Positions 26,686 to 35,874 are shown, counted from the first letter of the stretch. The stretch is DNA of 64,000 nucleotides from Brachybacterium sacelli (GCF_017876545.1 NZ_JAGIOD010000001.1:1798001-1862000); one strand, 5' to 3'. A program made the numbers and translations. The notes: generated from the letters alone by a model not told the origin.

Positions 26686-27564
26686 TCACCGTTGGTGACC
26701 CCCGGGGACGGGTTCCGCGGCGGAGGGCTGCGCGGTCCAGCTGCGCAGCAGGTCCAGGGCGTCGGCGTCGGGGGTCCCGGGCTCGGCCTGATAGGTCGCG
26801 AGGCGGATCCCGGGGGCCGACGGCACCTCGAGCACCTCGAAGCCGAGGGTGAGCTCGCCGACCACGGGGTGGACGATGCGCTTCGCGCCGTGGGTGTGGG
26901 TGCGCACCGTCTGACCCACCCACCAGGTGCCGAACTGCGGGCTCTCGGCGAGGAGTCGATCGATGAGCGACCTCAGCGCCTCGTCGTCGGGGAGCTGCCC
27001 GGCGGTGAGCCGCAGGCTCGAGACCGCACCGCGGGCAACGGTCTCCCAGTCGGGGTAGAAGCTGCGCGCCCGCGGGTCGAGGAAGGTGTACTCGATCGTG
27101 TTCACCGGCGCCGAGTCCGCGGGGAACAGGTGCGGGAACAGCGCGCGGCCCAGCGCGTTGGAGGCGAGGGGGTCGCGCAGATGGTTCGAGGCGATCACCG
27201 GAACGTCCTGCATGGTCTCGATGAGCTGGTGCACGCGCTCGGGCACCGTGTCGTCGGCCCGCACCCGGCGCGAGTGCCCGCCGCCGGTGGCAGCGCGGGC
27301 GAGGTGGTGGAGATGGTCGCGCTCGGCCGCGTCGAGATGCAGCGCGCGGGCGAGGCCCTCCAGCACGCTCTCGGAGACCCCGCGCAGGTCCCCGCGCTCG
27401 ATCCGCGTGTAGTACGCGATGGACACGTCGGCGAGCTGGGCCACCTCCTCGCGGCGCAGCCCGGGGACCCGGCGGATGCCGTACGTCGCGATGCCCGCGC
27501 GCTCGGGCGTCACTCGGCCCCTCGCGGCCGTGAGGAACTGCTGAACCTCGTTCCTGGTGTCCAT
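26686..27564 (-). CDS. XRE-family regulator with MmyB-like domain
   Basis: 292 aa. N-terminal HTH (residues ~15-75, PGLRREEVAQLADVSIAYYTR) followed by an MmyB-like ligand-binding domain (residues ~105-280, NHLRDPLASNALGRALF). This architecture is very common in actinobacteria, where such regulators usually control an adjacent oxidoreductase or transporter, here the aldo/keto reductase and exporter immediately downstream. The ATG is preceded by TATTCT 6 nt upstream and no Shine-Dalgarno, so it is probably leaderless. Confidence 0.9.
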   Translation of the reverse strand: MDTRNEVQQFLTAARGRVTPERAGIATYGIRRVPGLRREEVAQLADVSIAYYTRIERGDLRGVSESVLEGLARALHLDAAERDHLHHLARAATGGGHSRRVRADDTVPERVHQLIETMQDVPVIASNHLRDPLASNALGRALFPHLFPADSAPVNTIEYTFLDPRARSFYPDWETVARGAVSSLRLTAGQLPDDEALRSLIDRLLAESPQFGTWWVGQTVRTHTHGAKRIVHPVVGELTLGFEVLEVPSAPGIRLATYQAEPGTPDADALDLLRSWTAQPSAAEPVPGGHQR

Positions 27565-27570
27565 CCGAGC

Positions 27571-27576
27571 AGAATA
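27571..27576 (-). promoter_or_regulatory. -10 element, leaderless XRE promoter
   Basis: TATTCT on the minus strand, 6 nt before the ATG at 27564. Confidence 0.5.
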
Positions 27577-27585
27577 CGTCCCTCC

Positions 27586-28497
27586 TCAGGAGAGGAAGGC
27601 ATCGACCTCGGCGCGCGGGGGAGCGCTCTGGGGTCCGCGGCGCGTCACCGCGATGGCCGCGGCGGCGTTCGCCCGGGTGGCCGCTGACTCCCAGTCCGCG
27701 CCCAGCGCCCGCTCGGCCAGCAGCACGCCGGTGTGGGTGTCGCCGGCACCGTTGGTGTCCACCGCCCGCTGCGGGAAGGCGGGGATCTCGGTGCCGCGGC
27801 CGTGATGGAACACGAGGCAGCCCCGTTCACCGTCGCGCACGAGCACCACGGCATGCGAGCCGATACGGCGCCGCAGCGCCTCCGGGGTGTCCTCGAGGGC
27901 GTCGAGGCCGGTCAGGGCGCGGGCCTCGTCGGCGTTCGAGGTCCACACGGTGGTGCGGGCGAGCACGCGGTCCTGCACCCGGGAGTCGAAGGAGGCGAAG
28001 GGCTCGCCGGGGTCGAGCACCACCTCGACGCCGTCCTCCACGGTGTCCAGGAACTCCAGCAGCGGCTCCCGGGTGGGCTCGAACAGGCTGTAGCCGGAGA
28101 TGCACAGCAGGTCGCCGGGCTCCGGCGAGAGGGTCGCCAGTGAGTCCGCGGTGATCTCGCGCTCGGCGCCGTAGACGGTCACGAAGCTGCGCTGCGCCGA
28201 GGGCTCGACGAACACGAGGCAGTACCCGGTATCGCTCTGGGCTCGAGGCGGATCGGAGACGTCGACCCCGTCGGCCGCGAGCGCCCTGCGCACCAGGTCC
28301 CCGTTCGGGCCGGTGCCGTGCGCACCGCCATGGACGGCCGGGGCCCCGGTGCGAGCGGCAGCGACCAGGATCGTGGCCGCTCCGCCGGCGTAACGGTCCT
28401 CACTGGTGGCGTTGGTGTTCCCACCGCGCGGCGGGAGCTCGGGCACCTCGACCACGACGTCGACGAGCGCCTGGGCGGTATGGAGCACGCGGGGCAT
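27586..28497 (-). CDS. PfkB-family carbohydrate kinase
   Basis: 303 aa ribokinase-like sugar or nucleoside kinase. N-terminal glycines (PPRGGNTNATSEDRYAGGA) and the second PfkB signature DTNGAGDTHTGV, with the catalytic Asp in the anion-hole GAGD. Start at 28497 (MPRVLHTAQ), 7 nt after a TAGACT -10; the open frame continues 12 codons into the promoter. It ends 22 nt before the XRE start region and is divergent from the penicillin-binding protein gene. Substrate not predictable. Confidence 0.87.
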   Translation of the reverse strand: MPRVLHTAQALVDVVVEVPELPPRGGNTNATSEDRYAGGAATILVAAARTGAPAVHGGAHGTGPNGDLVRRALAADGVDVSDPPRAQSDTGYCLVFVEPSAQRSFVTVYGAEREITADSLATLSPEPGDLLCISGYSLFEPTREPLLEFLDTVEDGVEVVLDPGEPFASFDSRVQDRVLARTTVWTSNADEARALTGLDALEDTPEALRRRIGSHAVVLVRDGERGCLVFHHGRGTEIPAFPQRAVDTNGAGDTHTGVLLAERALGADWESAATRANAAAAIAVTRRGPQSAPPRAEVDAFLS

Positions 28498-28504
28498 GGC
28501 GCCG

Positions 28505-28510
28505 AGTCTA
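28505..28510 (-). promoter_or_regulatory. -10 element, leaderless PfkB kinase promoter
   Basis: TAGACT on the minus strand, 7 nt before the ATG at 28497. Confidence 0.45.
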
Positions 28511-28556
28511 GGCGTCGGGGTGGACGCGGCCACTGTCGGCCCGCGACCATGACCCC

Positions 28557-30494
28557 ATGGACGAAGCTCCCCTCCGCACGCGCCGCCGCGGCCCCGTGAT
28601 CATCATCATCGCCCTCGCCGTGATCGCGGCCCTCGTGGTCGGCGTCCTCCTGTGGCGGGACCGCTTCGGCGACGGCGCGGAGGAGGCCGAGGCCCTCGCC
28701 GCGGCTCTGGCCAGCGGGGACTTCGCCGAGGTGCCGCTCGAGGGCCTCTCGGCCGACGCCGCCGCGGAGGAGCACGAACGCGTGCTCGGGCAGATGCTCG
28801 AGGCAACGGGGGAGCAGCCGACGGTGGAGATGGCCGACGCCGGGAGCGTGGAGGACGGCACCCGCACCGCGACCATGGAGTGGACCTGGACCCTCCCGCA
28901 CGAGGCCGGGACCTGGAGCTACACCACCGAGGCCACGCTCACGCGCACCGAGGAGGGTTGGGCGGCGGAGCTCGAGCCCGCCGTGCTCGGCCCCGACCTC
29001 ACCGACCGGGAGCACCTGGAGATCGCGCCGCTGGACCCGCAGCTCGGCAAGGTCACCGATCGCGACGGCACCGCGCTGTACGGCCCGCACGCCGTGCGCG
29101 TGCTCGGGCTCGACAAGACCCAGCTCGAGGAGGACACCCAGGAGGACGAGGCCCGTGAGCTCGCGGGGGTGCTCGGCATCGACGCGGATCGCTACGTGGA
29201 GACCGTCGCCGGGTACGGCCCCGACGCCTTCGTCCCCGCGCTCACCGTCCGCGAGGACGACCTGGGGGACTACCCGCTCGAGGAGGCGGCGGACCTCACC
29301 GGGTATCGCGCGATCGAGCAGACCCAGCCCCTGGCCGTCGAGCGCGACTTCGCCCCCGGTGTGCTCGGCTCCCTGCGCGAGGCCACGCAGGAGGACATCG
29401 AGGGCTCGGACGGAGAGATCGTGGCCGGGGATCTCGTCGGCACCGGTGGCGTGCTCGCCGCGCGGCGGGACGCGCTGGTCGGCGAGACCGGTGTGAACGT
29501 CCTCGCCGTCGACGACGAGGCGGAGACCCAGCGCTCCCTGCATCGGGTGGAGCCGACCGACGGCACCGACGTGGCCACGACGCTCGATCAGGACCTGCAG
29601 AATCTGGCCACCGAGGCGATCGCGGACGAGGACTCCCCGAGCGCGGTGATCGCCCTGCAGCCCTCGAGCGGGGACCTGCTCGCTGCGGCCCTGGGGCCGA
29701 CCGGACAGTCCTACCCGGTGGGGCTCGTCGGCCGGTACGCGCCGGGCTCCACCTTCAAGGCCGTCACCGCGCTCGGCCTGCTGCGCGAGGGCGTCACTCC
29801 GGACACCACGCTGCAGTGCCCCGAGACGGCGACCGTCGAGGGGGTCACCTTCAAGAACGCCGATTCGCTGGACCCGAGCCTGTTCGGGCCGATGCCGCTG
29901 AGCGACGCCATCGCGCACTCCTGCAACACCGCGATGCTGCTCCAGCACGACACCGTCTCCCAGCAGGCGCTCGCCGAGGCCGCGACCACCCTGGGCAGCG
30001 GCCAGGAAGCACCGACCGGGCTGGACGCCTTCATGGGCTCGGTCCCGCCGGAGGACGAGGGCGCCCAGCACGCCGCGGCGCTGATGGGCCAGGGCCGGGT
30101 GCAGGCCTCACCGCTGTCCATGGCGGTGGTGCTCGCGAGCATCCAGCAGGGCCACACCGTCCACCCCCGGATCCTCGCCGACGACGAGTCCGGCCCGGTC
30201 GACGTGGATCAGCCACTGACCGAGGACGAGACCTCGCAGATGCAGGATCTGCTGCGCGGGGTCGTCACCCGCGGCAGCCTCGACGCCTTCGCCGATCTGC
30301 CGGGCGATCCGGTGATCGGCAAGACCGGCACCGCCGAGTGGACCGACGAGGACGGTGAGCTGAAGCTCCACTCCTGGGTGATCGTCGCCCAGGGGGACCT
30401 GGTCGTCGCGGCCTTCGTCGAGGACGGCAGCTACGGCTCGACGACCGCCGGACCGATCGCCCGCGAGGTGCTCGAGGGCGCCCACGGAGAATGA
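28557..30494 (+). CDS. Class B penicillin-binding protein with MecA-type N-terminus
   Basis: 645 aa peptidoglycan transpeptidase. A single N-terminal anchor (VIIIIALAVIAALVVGVLLW) is followed by an NTF2-like MecA_N domain (residues ~40-145), a dimerisation region and the penicillin-binding domain. Active-site motifs: S398-T-F-K401, S455-C-N and K589-T-G-T. This layout is shared with mycobacterial PbpA-lipo/PBP-lipo and staphylococcal PBP2a. No Shine-Dalgarno is evident before the ATG at 28557. It is divergent from the PfkB gene. A role in beta-lactam tolerance is possible but unproven. Confidence 0.92.
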   Translation: MDEAPLRTRRRGPVIIIIALAVIAALVVGVLLWRDRFGDGAEEAEALAAALASGDFAEVPLEGLSADAAAEEHERVLGQMLEATGEQPTVEMADAGSVEDGTRTATMEWTWTLPHEAGTWSYTTEATLTRTEEGWAAELEPAVLGPDLTDREHLEIAPLDPQLGKVTDRDGTALYGPHAVRVLGLDKTQLEEDTQEDEARELAGVLGIDADRYVETVAGYGPDAFVPALTVREDDLGDYPLEEAADLTGYRAIEQTQPLAVERDFAPGVLGSLREATQEDIEGSDGEIVAGDLVGTGGVLAARRDALVGETGVNVLAVDDEAETQRSLHRVEPTDGTDVATTLDQDLQNLATEAIADEDSPSAVIALQPSSGDLLAAALGPTGQSYPVGLVGRYAPGSTFKAVTALGLLREGVTPDTTLQCPETATVEGVTFKNADSLDPSLFGPMPLSDAIAHSCNTAMLLQHDTVSQQALAEAATTLGSGQEAPTGLDAFMGSVPPEDEGAQHAAALMGQGRVQASPLSMAVVLASIQQGHTVHPRILADDESGPVDVDQPLTEDETSQMQDLLRGVVTRGSLDAFADLPGDPVIGKTGTAEWTDEDGELKLHSWVIVAQGDLVVAAFVEDGSYGSTTAGPIAREVLEGAHGE

Positions 30495-30495
30495 C

Positions 30496-30972
30496 TCAGT
30501 AGGCGATGCGCCTCTCGTGGGCGCGCCAGGCCTCGAACGGGGCGATCGCCTGCACGGTCCGGGTCTGCTCGGTGGGCAGCAGCCGGTGGTGGCCCGGTGT
30601 CTCGAAGTACTCGTGGAACGTGGCGTCGTCGAAGCCCGCCCGGGCGGCGTCGTCCCGCCCGGCGGCGAACACCACCCGGTCCACACGCGCCCACAGCGCG
30701 GTGGCCAGGCACATGGGGCAGGGCTCGCAGCTCGCATAGAGCACGGCGCCGGGCAGCTCGTGCGTCTCCCGCTGCGCGCAGGCCGTGCGGATCGCCATCA
30801 CCTCGGCGTGGGCGGTGGGGTCGTGGGCGGTGGTGACCTGGTTGACGCCCTCGACCAGTCCACCGTCGGCCCTCCGCAGGACCGCGCCGAAGGGCCCGCC
30901 GCCGTCCGTGACGTTGGCGGTGGCGAGGTCGACGGCCCGGGCGAGGTGGTCGAGGTCGGTGAGGTCGCTCAT
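30496..30972 (-). CDS. Nucleoside deaminase (guanine/tRNA-adenosine deaminase family)
   Basis: 158 aa zinc enzyme. HAEVMAI supplies the zinc His and catalytic Glu, and SCEPCPMC the two zinc cysteines. The C-terminal AGRDDAARAGFDDATFHEYF resembles the swapped C-terminal segment of Bacillus GuaD-type guanine deaminases, which favours that over TadA. Start at the ATG at 30972 after GGGAGGA. It converges on the penicillin-binding protein gene, with 1 nt between stop codons. Confidence 0.87.
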   Translation of the reverse strand: MSDLTDLDHLARAVDLATANVTDGGGPFGAVLRRADGGLVEGVNQVTTAHDPTAHAEVMAIRTACAQRETHELPGAVLYASCEPCPMCLATALWARVDRVVFAAGRDDAARAGFDDATFHEYFETPGHHRLLPTEQTRTVQAIAPFEAWRAHERRIAY

Positions 30973-31013
30973 GACGTCCGATCCTCCCGGATCGCGCCCG
31001 TGCGGTCCAGCCT

Positions 31014-33092
31014 CTAGAGCCCGGCGGCGACCTCGACGGCCTGCCGGATCGCCCGTTCGGCGTCGAGCTCGGCCGCGACGTCGGCCCCTCCGATGACGTG
31101 CACCCGGGGCGTGCGGCCCTGGCGCGCGGCGCGGACCTCGTCGGCCAGGTCGTTCGCGCTGACCTGCCCGGCGCAGACCACGACGGTGTCCACCGCGAGG
31201 GTGTGCTCGGCCCCGTCCTCGATCAGGTGCAGGCCGTCGGCATCGATCCGCCGGTAGGTGACCCCGCGATGGTGGATGACGCCGGCGTGGCGCAGCTCGG
31301 TCCGGTGCACCCATCCGGTGGTGCGCCCGAGGCCGGCGCCGATGCGGGTCTCCTTGCGCTGGAGCAGGTGCACCTCGCGGGCCAGGCGACCGTCGTCCGC
31401 CGAGCCGGGCGGGCGGGTGGTGACGCCGCCGCGATGCTCCTCATCGGCCTCGACCACACCCCAGTGCGTCGTCCATCGCGCGGTCTCGAGCGTGGGGGAG
31501 GGGCGCGGGGAGGTGAGGTACTCGGCGACGTCGACCCCGATGCCGCCGGCGCCGATGATCGCGACCCGCTCGCCCGGCTCGGCGCGGCCCTCGAGCAGGT
31601 CCGCGTAGCTGATGACCTGGGGGCCGCCGTCGACCGGCAGATCGATGACGCGGGGGACGACACCGGTGGCCACGATGACGTCGTGGAAGCCGAGCAGGTC
31701 ATCCGCGGCCGGGCGGGTTCCCAGGCGGATCCCCACGCCGGCCGCGGCGAGCCGCATCCGCCAGGAGCGCAGCGCCTGCGCGTAGTCCTCCTTGCCGGGG
31801 ATGTGGGCGGCCAGGCGCAGCTGACCGCCGATCTCCTCGCCGGCCTCGAACAGGGTGACCACATGGCCGCGCTCGGCGGCCGACAGCGCCGCCTCGAGCC
31901 CCGCAGGGCCGGCGCCGACGACGGCGACCTTGCGGGCACGGCGCTGCGTGACCGGCCGCAGCACCAGCTCGGTCTCGTGCCCGGCGCGGGGGTTGACCAG
32001 GCAGCTGGCCCGCTCGCCCTCGAACACCTTGTCCAGACAGGCCTGGTTGCAGGAGATGCACGCGACCACCTGCGGGGCGCGACCGTCGGCCAGCTTCGCA
32101 GGCAGGTGGGGGTCGGCCAGCAGCGGGCGGGCCATGGAGATCAGGTCGGCATGACCGTCGGTGAGGACCTGCTCGGCGACCTCGGGATCGTGGATCCGGT
32201 TGGAGGCGACGACGGGGACCTCGACGTGCTCGCGCAGGCGGGCGGTCTGCTCGACGAAGGCGGCGCGCGGCACGGAGGTGACGATCGTGGGCACCCGGGC
32301 CTCGTGCCAGCCGATGCCGGTGGACAGCACGTCCACGCCGCGCTCGGTGAGGCCGCTGGCGAGGGCTGCCGTCTCGTCCCAGGTCTGCCCGCCCGGGACC
32401 AGATCGAGCAGGGAGATGCGGTAGCTGAGCAGGGCGTCCTCGCCGATCGCCTCACGCACGGCCCGAGCGATCGCCAGCGGCATCGCCCGGCGGCCCTCGG
32501 CGCCGCGGCCCCAGCGGTCCCGGCGCCGATTGGTGGTCGGGGCGAGGAACTGGTTGAGCAGGTAGCCCTCGGAACCCATGATCTCGACACCGTCGTAACC
32601 GGCGTCGACCGCGCGCCGGGCGGCCTCGGCGAAGTGGTCGACGGTACGGCCGACCCCGCGGCGGGTGAGGCGGCGGGCGCGGAAGGGCGAGAGGCGGGAG
32701 CGCGCGCGGCCCGCCGAGGCTCCCAGCGGGTGGAAGGCGTAGCGTCCGGCGTGGAGGAGCTGGAGGAGGATGCGCCCGTCGGCCTCGTGGACCTCGCGGG
32801 TGACCATCCGGTGGGCGCGCAGGGCGCGGTCGGTGGCCTGGGCTCCGCGTGGGGTGAGGCGACCGGTGCGGTCGGGGGAGAAGCCACCGGTGACGATCAG
32901 TCCGGCGCCGCCGCGGGCGCGCTCGCCGAGATAGGCCGCGAGCTTCTTCGCATCGGCCGGACGGTCCTCGAGCCCGACGTGCATGGATCCCATGACGATG
33001 CGGTTGCGCACCTCGAACCGGCCGAGGTCCAGGGGCGAGAGCAGGGCCGGATACGTGCGCGGACCGGTCGGGTGGGGAAGCGGCGTGGGCAT
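31014..33092 (-). CDS. Old-Yellow-Enzyme-type NADH:flavin oxidoreductase (FadH-like)
   Basis: 692 aa iron-sulfur flavoenzyme related to 2,4-dienoyl-CoA reductase and trimethylamine dehydrogenase. Domains: FMN TIM barrel (residues 1-~350, GYDGVEIMGSEGYLLNQF), 4Fe-4S cysteines in CISCNQACLDK plus a fourth in ASCLVNP, and an FAD/NAD(P) module (VAVVGAGPAGLEAA; VAIIGAGGIGVDVAEYL). It probably reduces activated C=C bonds with NAD(P)H. The CAGAAT element 6 nt before the ATG suggests a leaderless start. It is divergent from the nicotinamidase-like gene. Confidence 0.93.
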   Translation of the reverse strand: MPTPLPHPTGPRTYPALLSPLDLGRFEVRNRIVMGSMHVGLEDRPADAKKLAAYLGERARGGAGLIVTGGFSPDRTGRLTPRGAQATDRALRAHRMVTREVHEADGRILLQLLHAGRYAFHPLGASAGRARSRLSPFRARRLTRRGVGRTVDHFAEAARRAVDAGYDGVEIMGSEGYLLNQFLAPTTNRRRDRWGRGAEGRRAMPLAIARAVREAIGEDALLSYRISLLDLVPGGQTWDETAALASGLTERGVDVLSTGIGWHEARVPTIVTSVPRAAFVEQTARLREHVEVPVVASNRIHDPEVAEQVLTDGHADLISMARPLLADPHLPAKLADGRAPQVVACISCNQACLDKVFEGERASCLVNPRAGHETELVLRPVTQRRARKVAVVGAGPAGLEAALSAAERGHVVTLFEAGEEIGGQLRLAAHIPGKEDYAQALRSWRMRLAAAGVGIRLGTRPAADDLLGFHDVIVATGVVPRVIDLPVDGGPQVISYADLLEGRAEPGERVAIIGAGGIGVDVAEYLTSPRPSPTLETARWTTHWGVVEADEEHRGGVTTRPPGSADDGRLAREVHLLQRKETRIGAGLGRTTGWVHRTELRHAGVIHHRGVTYRRIDADGLHLIEDGAEHTLAVDTVVVCAGQVSANDLADEVRAARQGRTPRVHVIGGADVAAELDAERAIRQAVEVAAGL

Positions 33093-33098
33093 GCGCCG

Positions 33099-33104
33099 AT
33101 TCTG
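33099..33104 (-). promoter_or_regulatory. -10 element of the FadH-like gene
   Basis: CAGAAT on the minus strand, 6 nt before the ATG at 33092. First base deviates from TANNNT. Confidence 0.35.
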
Positions 33105-33182
33105 CCAGGGGGCATGGCGAGGTGCGGACGGGGCGCTCCGTAGGCTGGGCGGTGATCATGCCACCGGACTGAGGAGGAACCC

Positions 33183-33791
33183 ATGTCTTCGCGGCTGCTC
33201 GTCATCGTCGACGTCCAGAACGACTTCTGCGAGGGCGGTGCTCTCGGCGTCGGAGGCGGCGCCGGGGTCGCCGCGCGGATCGCCGAGCACGTACGTCGCA
33301 CCGGTGATCAGTACGACCGCATTCTCGCCAGCAAGGACCGGCATCGCGGGGACACGGACAACGGCGGGCACTTCGCGACGCCGCCGACGGAGCCGGACTT
33401 CGAGGAGACCTGGCCCGTGCACTGCGTGGCCGGGTCCGCCGGTGCCGCGTTCCACCCGGAGATGGAGACGCTGGCTGCTGACCTGGGGGATCGGCTCGAG
33501 GTGGTGCACAAGGGGTACGGCGTGCCGTCCTACAGCGCACTGGAAGGGCAGGTGGTCGCCACCGGCGAGAGCGTCCAGGCGCTGATCGCGGACAGGGAGT
33601 GGGAGCAGATCGACGTGGTCGGTCTCGCCTACGACTTCTGCGTGCGCGCCACGGCGCTCGGTGCGGCCGACGCGGGTGGCGCGGCATCGGTGCGCGTGCT
33701 GCGCTCGCTGACCGCTGCCGTGCATCCGGACGGGATCGGTCGACTCGAGCAGGAACTGGCGGCCGGTGGGGTGAGCATCGAGGACGTGTGA
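33183..33791 (+). CDS. pncA: Nicotinamidase-like isochorismatase-family hydrolase
   Basis: 202 aa. Nicotinamidase triad D10 (IVDVQND), K110 (VVHKGY) and C153 (YDFCVRATA). Metal ligands are likely D52, H54 and H63 (SKDRH, GGHF), which fits PncA rather than isochorismatase. It would convert nicotinamide to nicotinate for NAD salvage and would activate pyrazinamide. A strong GAGGAGGA site precedes the ATG. A TAGGCT -10 lies about 37 nt upstream, so this gene has a normal leader. Confidence 0.87.
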   Translation: MSSRLLVIVDVQNDFCEGGALGVGGGAGVAARIAEHVRRTGDQYDRILASKDRHRGDTDNGGHFATPPTEPDFEETWPVHCVAGSAGAAFHPEMETLAADLGDRLEVVHKGYGVPSYSALEGQVVATGESVQALIADREWEQIDVVGLAYDFCVRATALGAADAGGAASVRVLRSLTAAVHPDGIGRLEQELAAGGVSIEDV

Positions 33792-33810
33792 ACGGCGCCC
33801 GGGGCGGAGG

Positions 33811-34458
33811 TCACCCGTTCGCGGCCTCGATCGCGCCGCAGGCGGCACGATCGCCTGCGTCGCCGGCGCCCGTGGTGTCGTCGTCGGGACCGTCCGGGGC
33901 GTAGCGCTCGGGGATGTTGGCGAAGTTGTCCGGACCGCTGTGGACCATCAGCGCCGCGCCGTCGTCATCCAGCAGGTCCTCCTCGGACAGCCGGTCGGTC
34001 ACGAACGTCATGGTCGCGGTGCCGTCCTCGTTCACCAGCAGCGACGGCAGGTCCCCCGGGTGGTCCGGGTGCTCAACCTCACCGGCACCGATGTGGCCTC
34101 CCGCGGAGAGGAAGTCGCCGGTCTCCGACGGGTCATCGGGGGCGGCGCTGTCCGGCTCGCACAGACCCGCCTCGTGCACGTGCAGACCGTGGTGGCCGGG
34201 CTCCAGGTCGCTGAGGTTCACGCTGATCCGGAGACCGTCCTCGGCCTCCGTGAACTCCGCGGTCCCCACCTCGTTGCCGTCCCCGTCCTGCACCTGCGCG
34301 GTGGCGAGGGCGGTGCCGTCGCCCTCTCCTGCCGGTGCGGGTTCGTCCTGTGTCTGATCGGAACCGCACCCGCTCAGAGCAAGTGCCCCGGCCGCCACCA
34401 TGAGGAGTGCTCCGCGTCCCGTCCGGGCCTTCCGTTGCGTGCTGAGTCGACCTTGCAT
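33811..34458 (-). CDS. sodC: Cu/Zn superoxide dismutase lipoprotein
   Basis: 215 aa extracytoplasmic SOD. Signal peptide with lipobox LALSGC (Cys31). Cu/Zn ligands in HGLHVHE, GGHIGAGEVEHPDHPGDLP and MVHSGPDNFANIPERY; disulfide cysteines in AGLCEP and AACG. A ~30-residue acidic linker follows the lipid anchor. GAAGGGG lies before the ATG. Divergent from the AAA ATPase gene; converges on the nicotinamidase-like gene. Confidence 0.94.
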   Translation of the reverse strand: MQGRLSTQRKARTGRGALLMVAAGALALSGCGSDQTQDEPAPAGEGDGTALATAQVQDGDGNEVGTAEFTEAEDGLRISVNLSDLEPGHHGLHVHEAGLCEPDSAAPDDPSETGDFLSAGGHIGAGEVEHPDHPGDLPSLLVNEDGTATMTFVTDRLSEEDLLDDDGAALMVHSGPDNFANIPERYAPDGPDDDTTGAGDAGDRAACGAIEAANG

Positions 34459-34556
34459 GATGTCCCCTTCCGGTCATCGCGACCGCCGTTCGCGAGCTTG
34501 GCGCGGCGCTGCACTGTGTGGTGGTGAACACGCTACCCGACACCCGGAACCCACCC

Positions 34557-34585
34557 TTTACACACAAATACATACGAGGCAGAAT
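34557..34585 (+). promoter_or_regulatory. Promoter of the AAA ATPase gene
   Basis: -35 TTTACA (34557-34562), 17-nt spacer, -10 CAGAAT (34580-34585), in a conspicuously AT-rich patch between sodC and the ATPase gene. The expected transcription start is near 34592, about 35 nt before the ATG. Confidence 0.55.
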
Positions 34586-34625
34586 CGAGCCACACCTCAT
34601 CACCCCTCCGCAGACGGGACCACGC

Positions 34626-35831
34626 ATGGACCAGCGCAGCGCCGAGCTCGGCACCCAGGGCGGTGCGAACCCGTTCACTCCCGGATTCGGTCTGACCCCG
34701 ATCATCCTCGCCGGCCGCGCGGTCGCCATCGACGAGTTCGCGGCCGCGCTCCAGGGCAGCGTCCCCGAGGCCCGCGCGATCCTCATCTCCGGCGCCCGCG
34801 GCTCCGGGAAGACGGTGCTGCTGACCGAGTTCAAGGAGCTCGCCCTCGAGGCGGGCTGGACCGATCTGCGCGTGCACACGTCCTCGTCCTCCCTGGTCGA
34901 CGAGCTGCGGGGCACGGCGATCGCACAGCTGAAGGAACAGGACCCCGACGCGGAATCCTCCCGTCTCACCTCGGCGAGGGTCTCGGGCACCGGCGCCAGC
35001 CGTGAGGTCCTCCGGCGCTACGAGGACGAGCACGAGCCGCTGACCACGGTGCTGGACCGACTGGCGGGGCTCACCGACCAGGACGGCGGCGGACTGCTCA
35101 TCACGCTCGACGAGCTGCAGTCGGTCGACCGCGACCAGTTGCACGCGATCACCCAGCACGTCCAGGACCTCATCGGCTCCGGTCACGCCGTCGCCTTCCT
35201 CGCCGCCGGGGTCCGCCCCGGGGTCGATGCCCTGCTCGACCACGAGCGCACCACCTTCCTGCGCCGCGCCCACCGGATCGAGGTGGGCAGCGTCGACGTC
35301 GGGACCGCGGCCGAGGCGATCCGCATGACCATCGCCGACACCGCCAAGACGATCACTCCCGAGGCCGCGGTGCTGGCCGGCGAGATCTCCCAGGGCTACC
35401 CGTACCTGATCCAGCTCATCGGCTCCAAGGCCTGGCAGAACAGCGGCGACGCGGACACGATCGAGATCGAGGACGTCCGCGGAGGCCGCGAGGCCGTGGT
35501 CGCCGCGATGATCAAGAACGTCCACGGCCCGGCCCTGCGCGGCCTCAGCGCCCGCAAGCGCGAGTACCTCCTCGCGATGCTCGTCGACGAGGGACCGTCG
35601 AACGTCGGCGACATCGCGCAGCGCATGGGCATCGACCCTCGCAACCAGTCCACCTACCGCGAGCGGCTGCTCGAGGACGAGCTGATCCGGTCCGCCGGCC
35701 GGGGCCTGGTCGAGTTCGCCCTGCCCTACCTGGGTGATGCGCTGCTGCACGAGCAGCGAGAGGGTGCGGCGACGGAGCCGGGCACGGGACTGACCCGCTC
35801 CCATCGCGGACGACGCCCTCCCCGGCTCTAG
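34626..35831 (+). CDS. Orphan AAA-family ATPase (Orc1/Cdc6-like STAND-type)
   Basis: 401 aa. An ATPase domain follows ~45 leading residues: Walker A SGARGSGKT, Walker B GGLLITLDELQ, a sensor-like VAFLAAGVRPG. Then a lid region (GYPYLIQLIGSKAW) and a C-terminal winged helix (SNVGDIAQRMGIDPRNQSTY). Related ATPases are found alone in actinobacterial genomes and their partners are unknown. Start at the ATG at 34626 (MDQRSAEL); the upstream open frame covers the promoter. No Shine-Dalgarno is clear. DNA or nucleoprotein binding via the winged helix is plausible. Confidence 0.75.
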   Translation: MDQRSAELGTQGGANPFTPGFGLTPIILAGRAVAIDEFAAALQGSVPEARAILISGARGSGKTVLLTEFKELALEAGWTDLRVHTSSSSLVDELRGTAIAQLKEQDPDAESSRLTSARVSGTGASREVLRRYEDEHEPLTTVLDRLAGLTDQDGGGLLITLDELQSVDRDQLHAITQHVQDLIGSGHAVAFLAAGVRPGVDALLDHERTTFLRRAHRIEVGSVDVGTAAEAIRMTIADTAKTITPEAAVLAGEISQGYPYLIQLIGSKAWQNSGDADTIEIEDVRGGREAVVAAMIKNVHGPALRGLSARKREYLLAMLVDEGPSNVGDIAQRMGIDPRNQSTYRERLLEDELIRSAGRGLVEFALPYLGDALLHEQREGAATEPGTGLTRSHRGRRPPRL

Positions 35832-35858
35832 GATGAGGCGGCGGCGCGACGATCCCGC

Positions 35859-35864
35859 TACGGT
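35859..35864 (+). promoter_or_regulatory. -10 element before the DUF1648 gene
   Basis: TACGGT ending 10 nt before the ATG at 35875; transcript leaderless or with a leader of a few nt. Confidence 0.35.
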
Positions 35865-35874
35865 GGGCGGCACC

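Noticed and set aside
28179..30071. 630-codon open frame antisense to the penicillin-binding protein gene
   Set aside because: High-GC artefact: the opposite strand encodes a full transpeptidase with all motifs, and the antisense translation is low-complexity with no recognisable domain.
31098..33143. 681-codon open frame antisense to the FadH-like gene
   Set aside because: Mirror of the real gene's codon bias; Gly/Ala/Asp/Val-rich, no family features, no ribosome-binding site.
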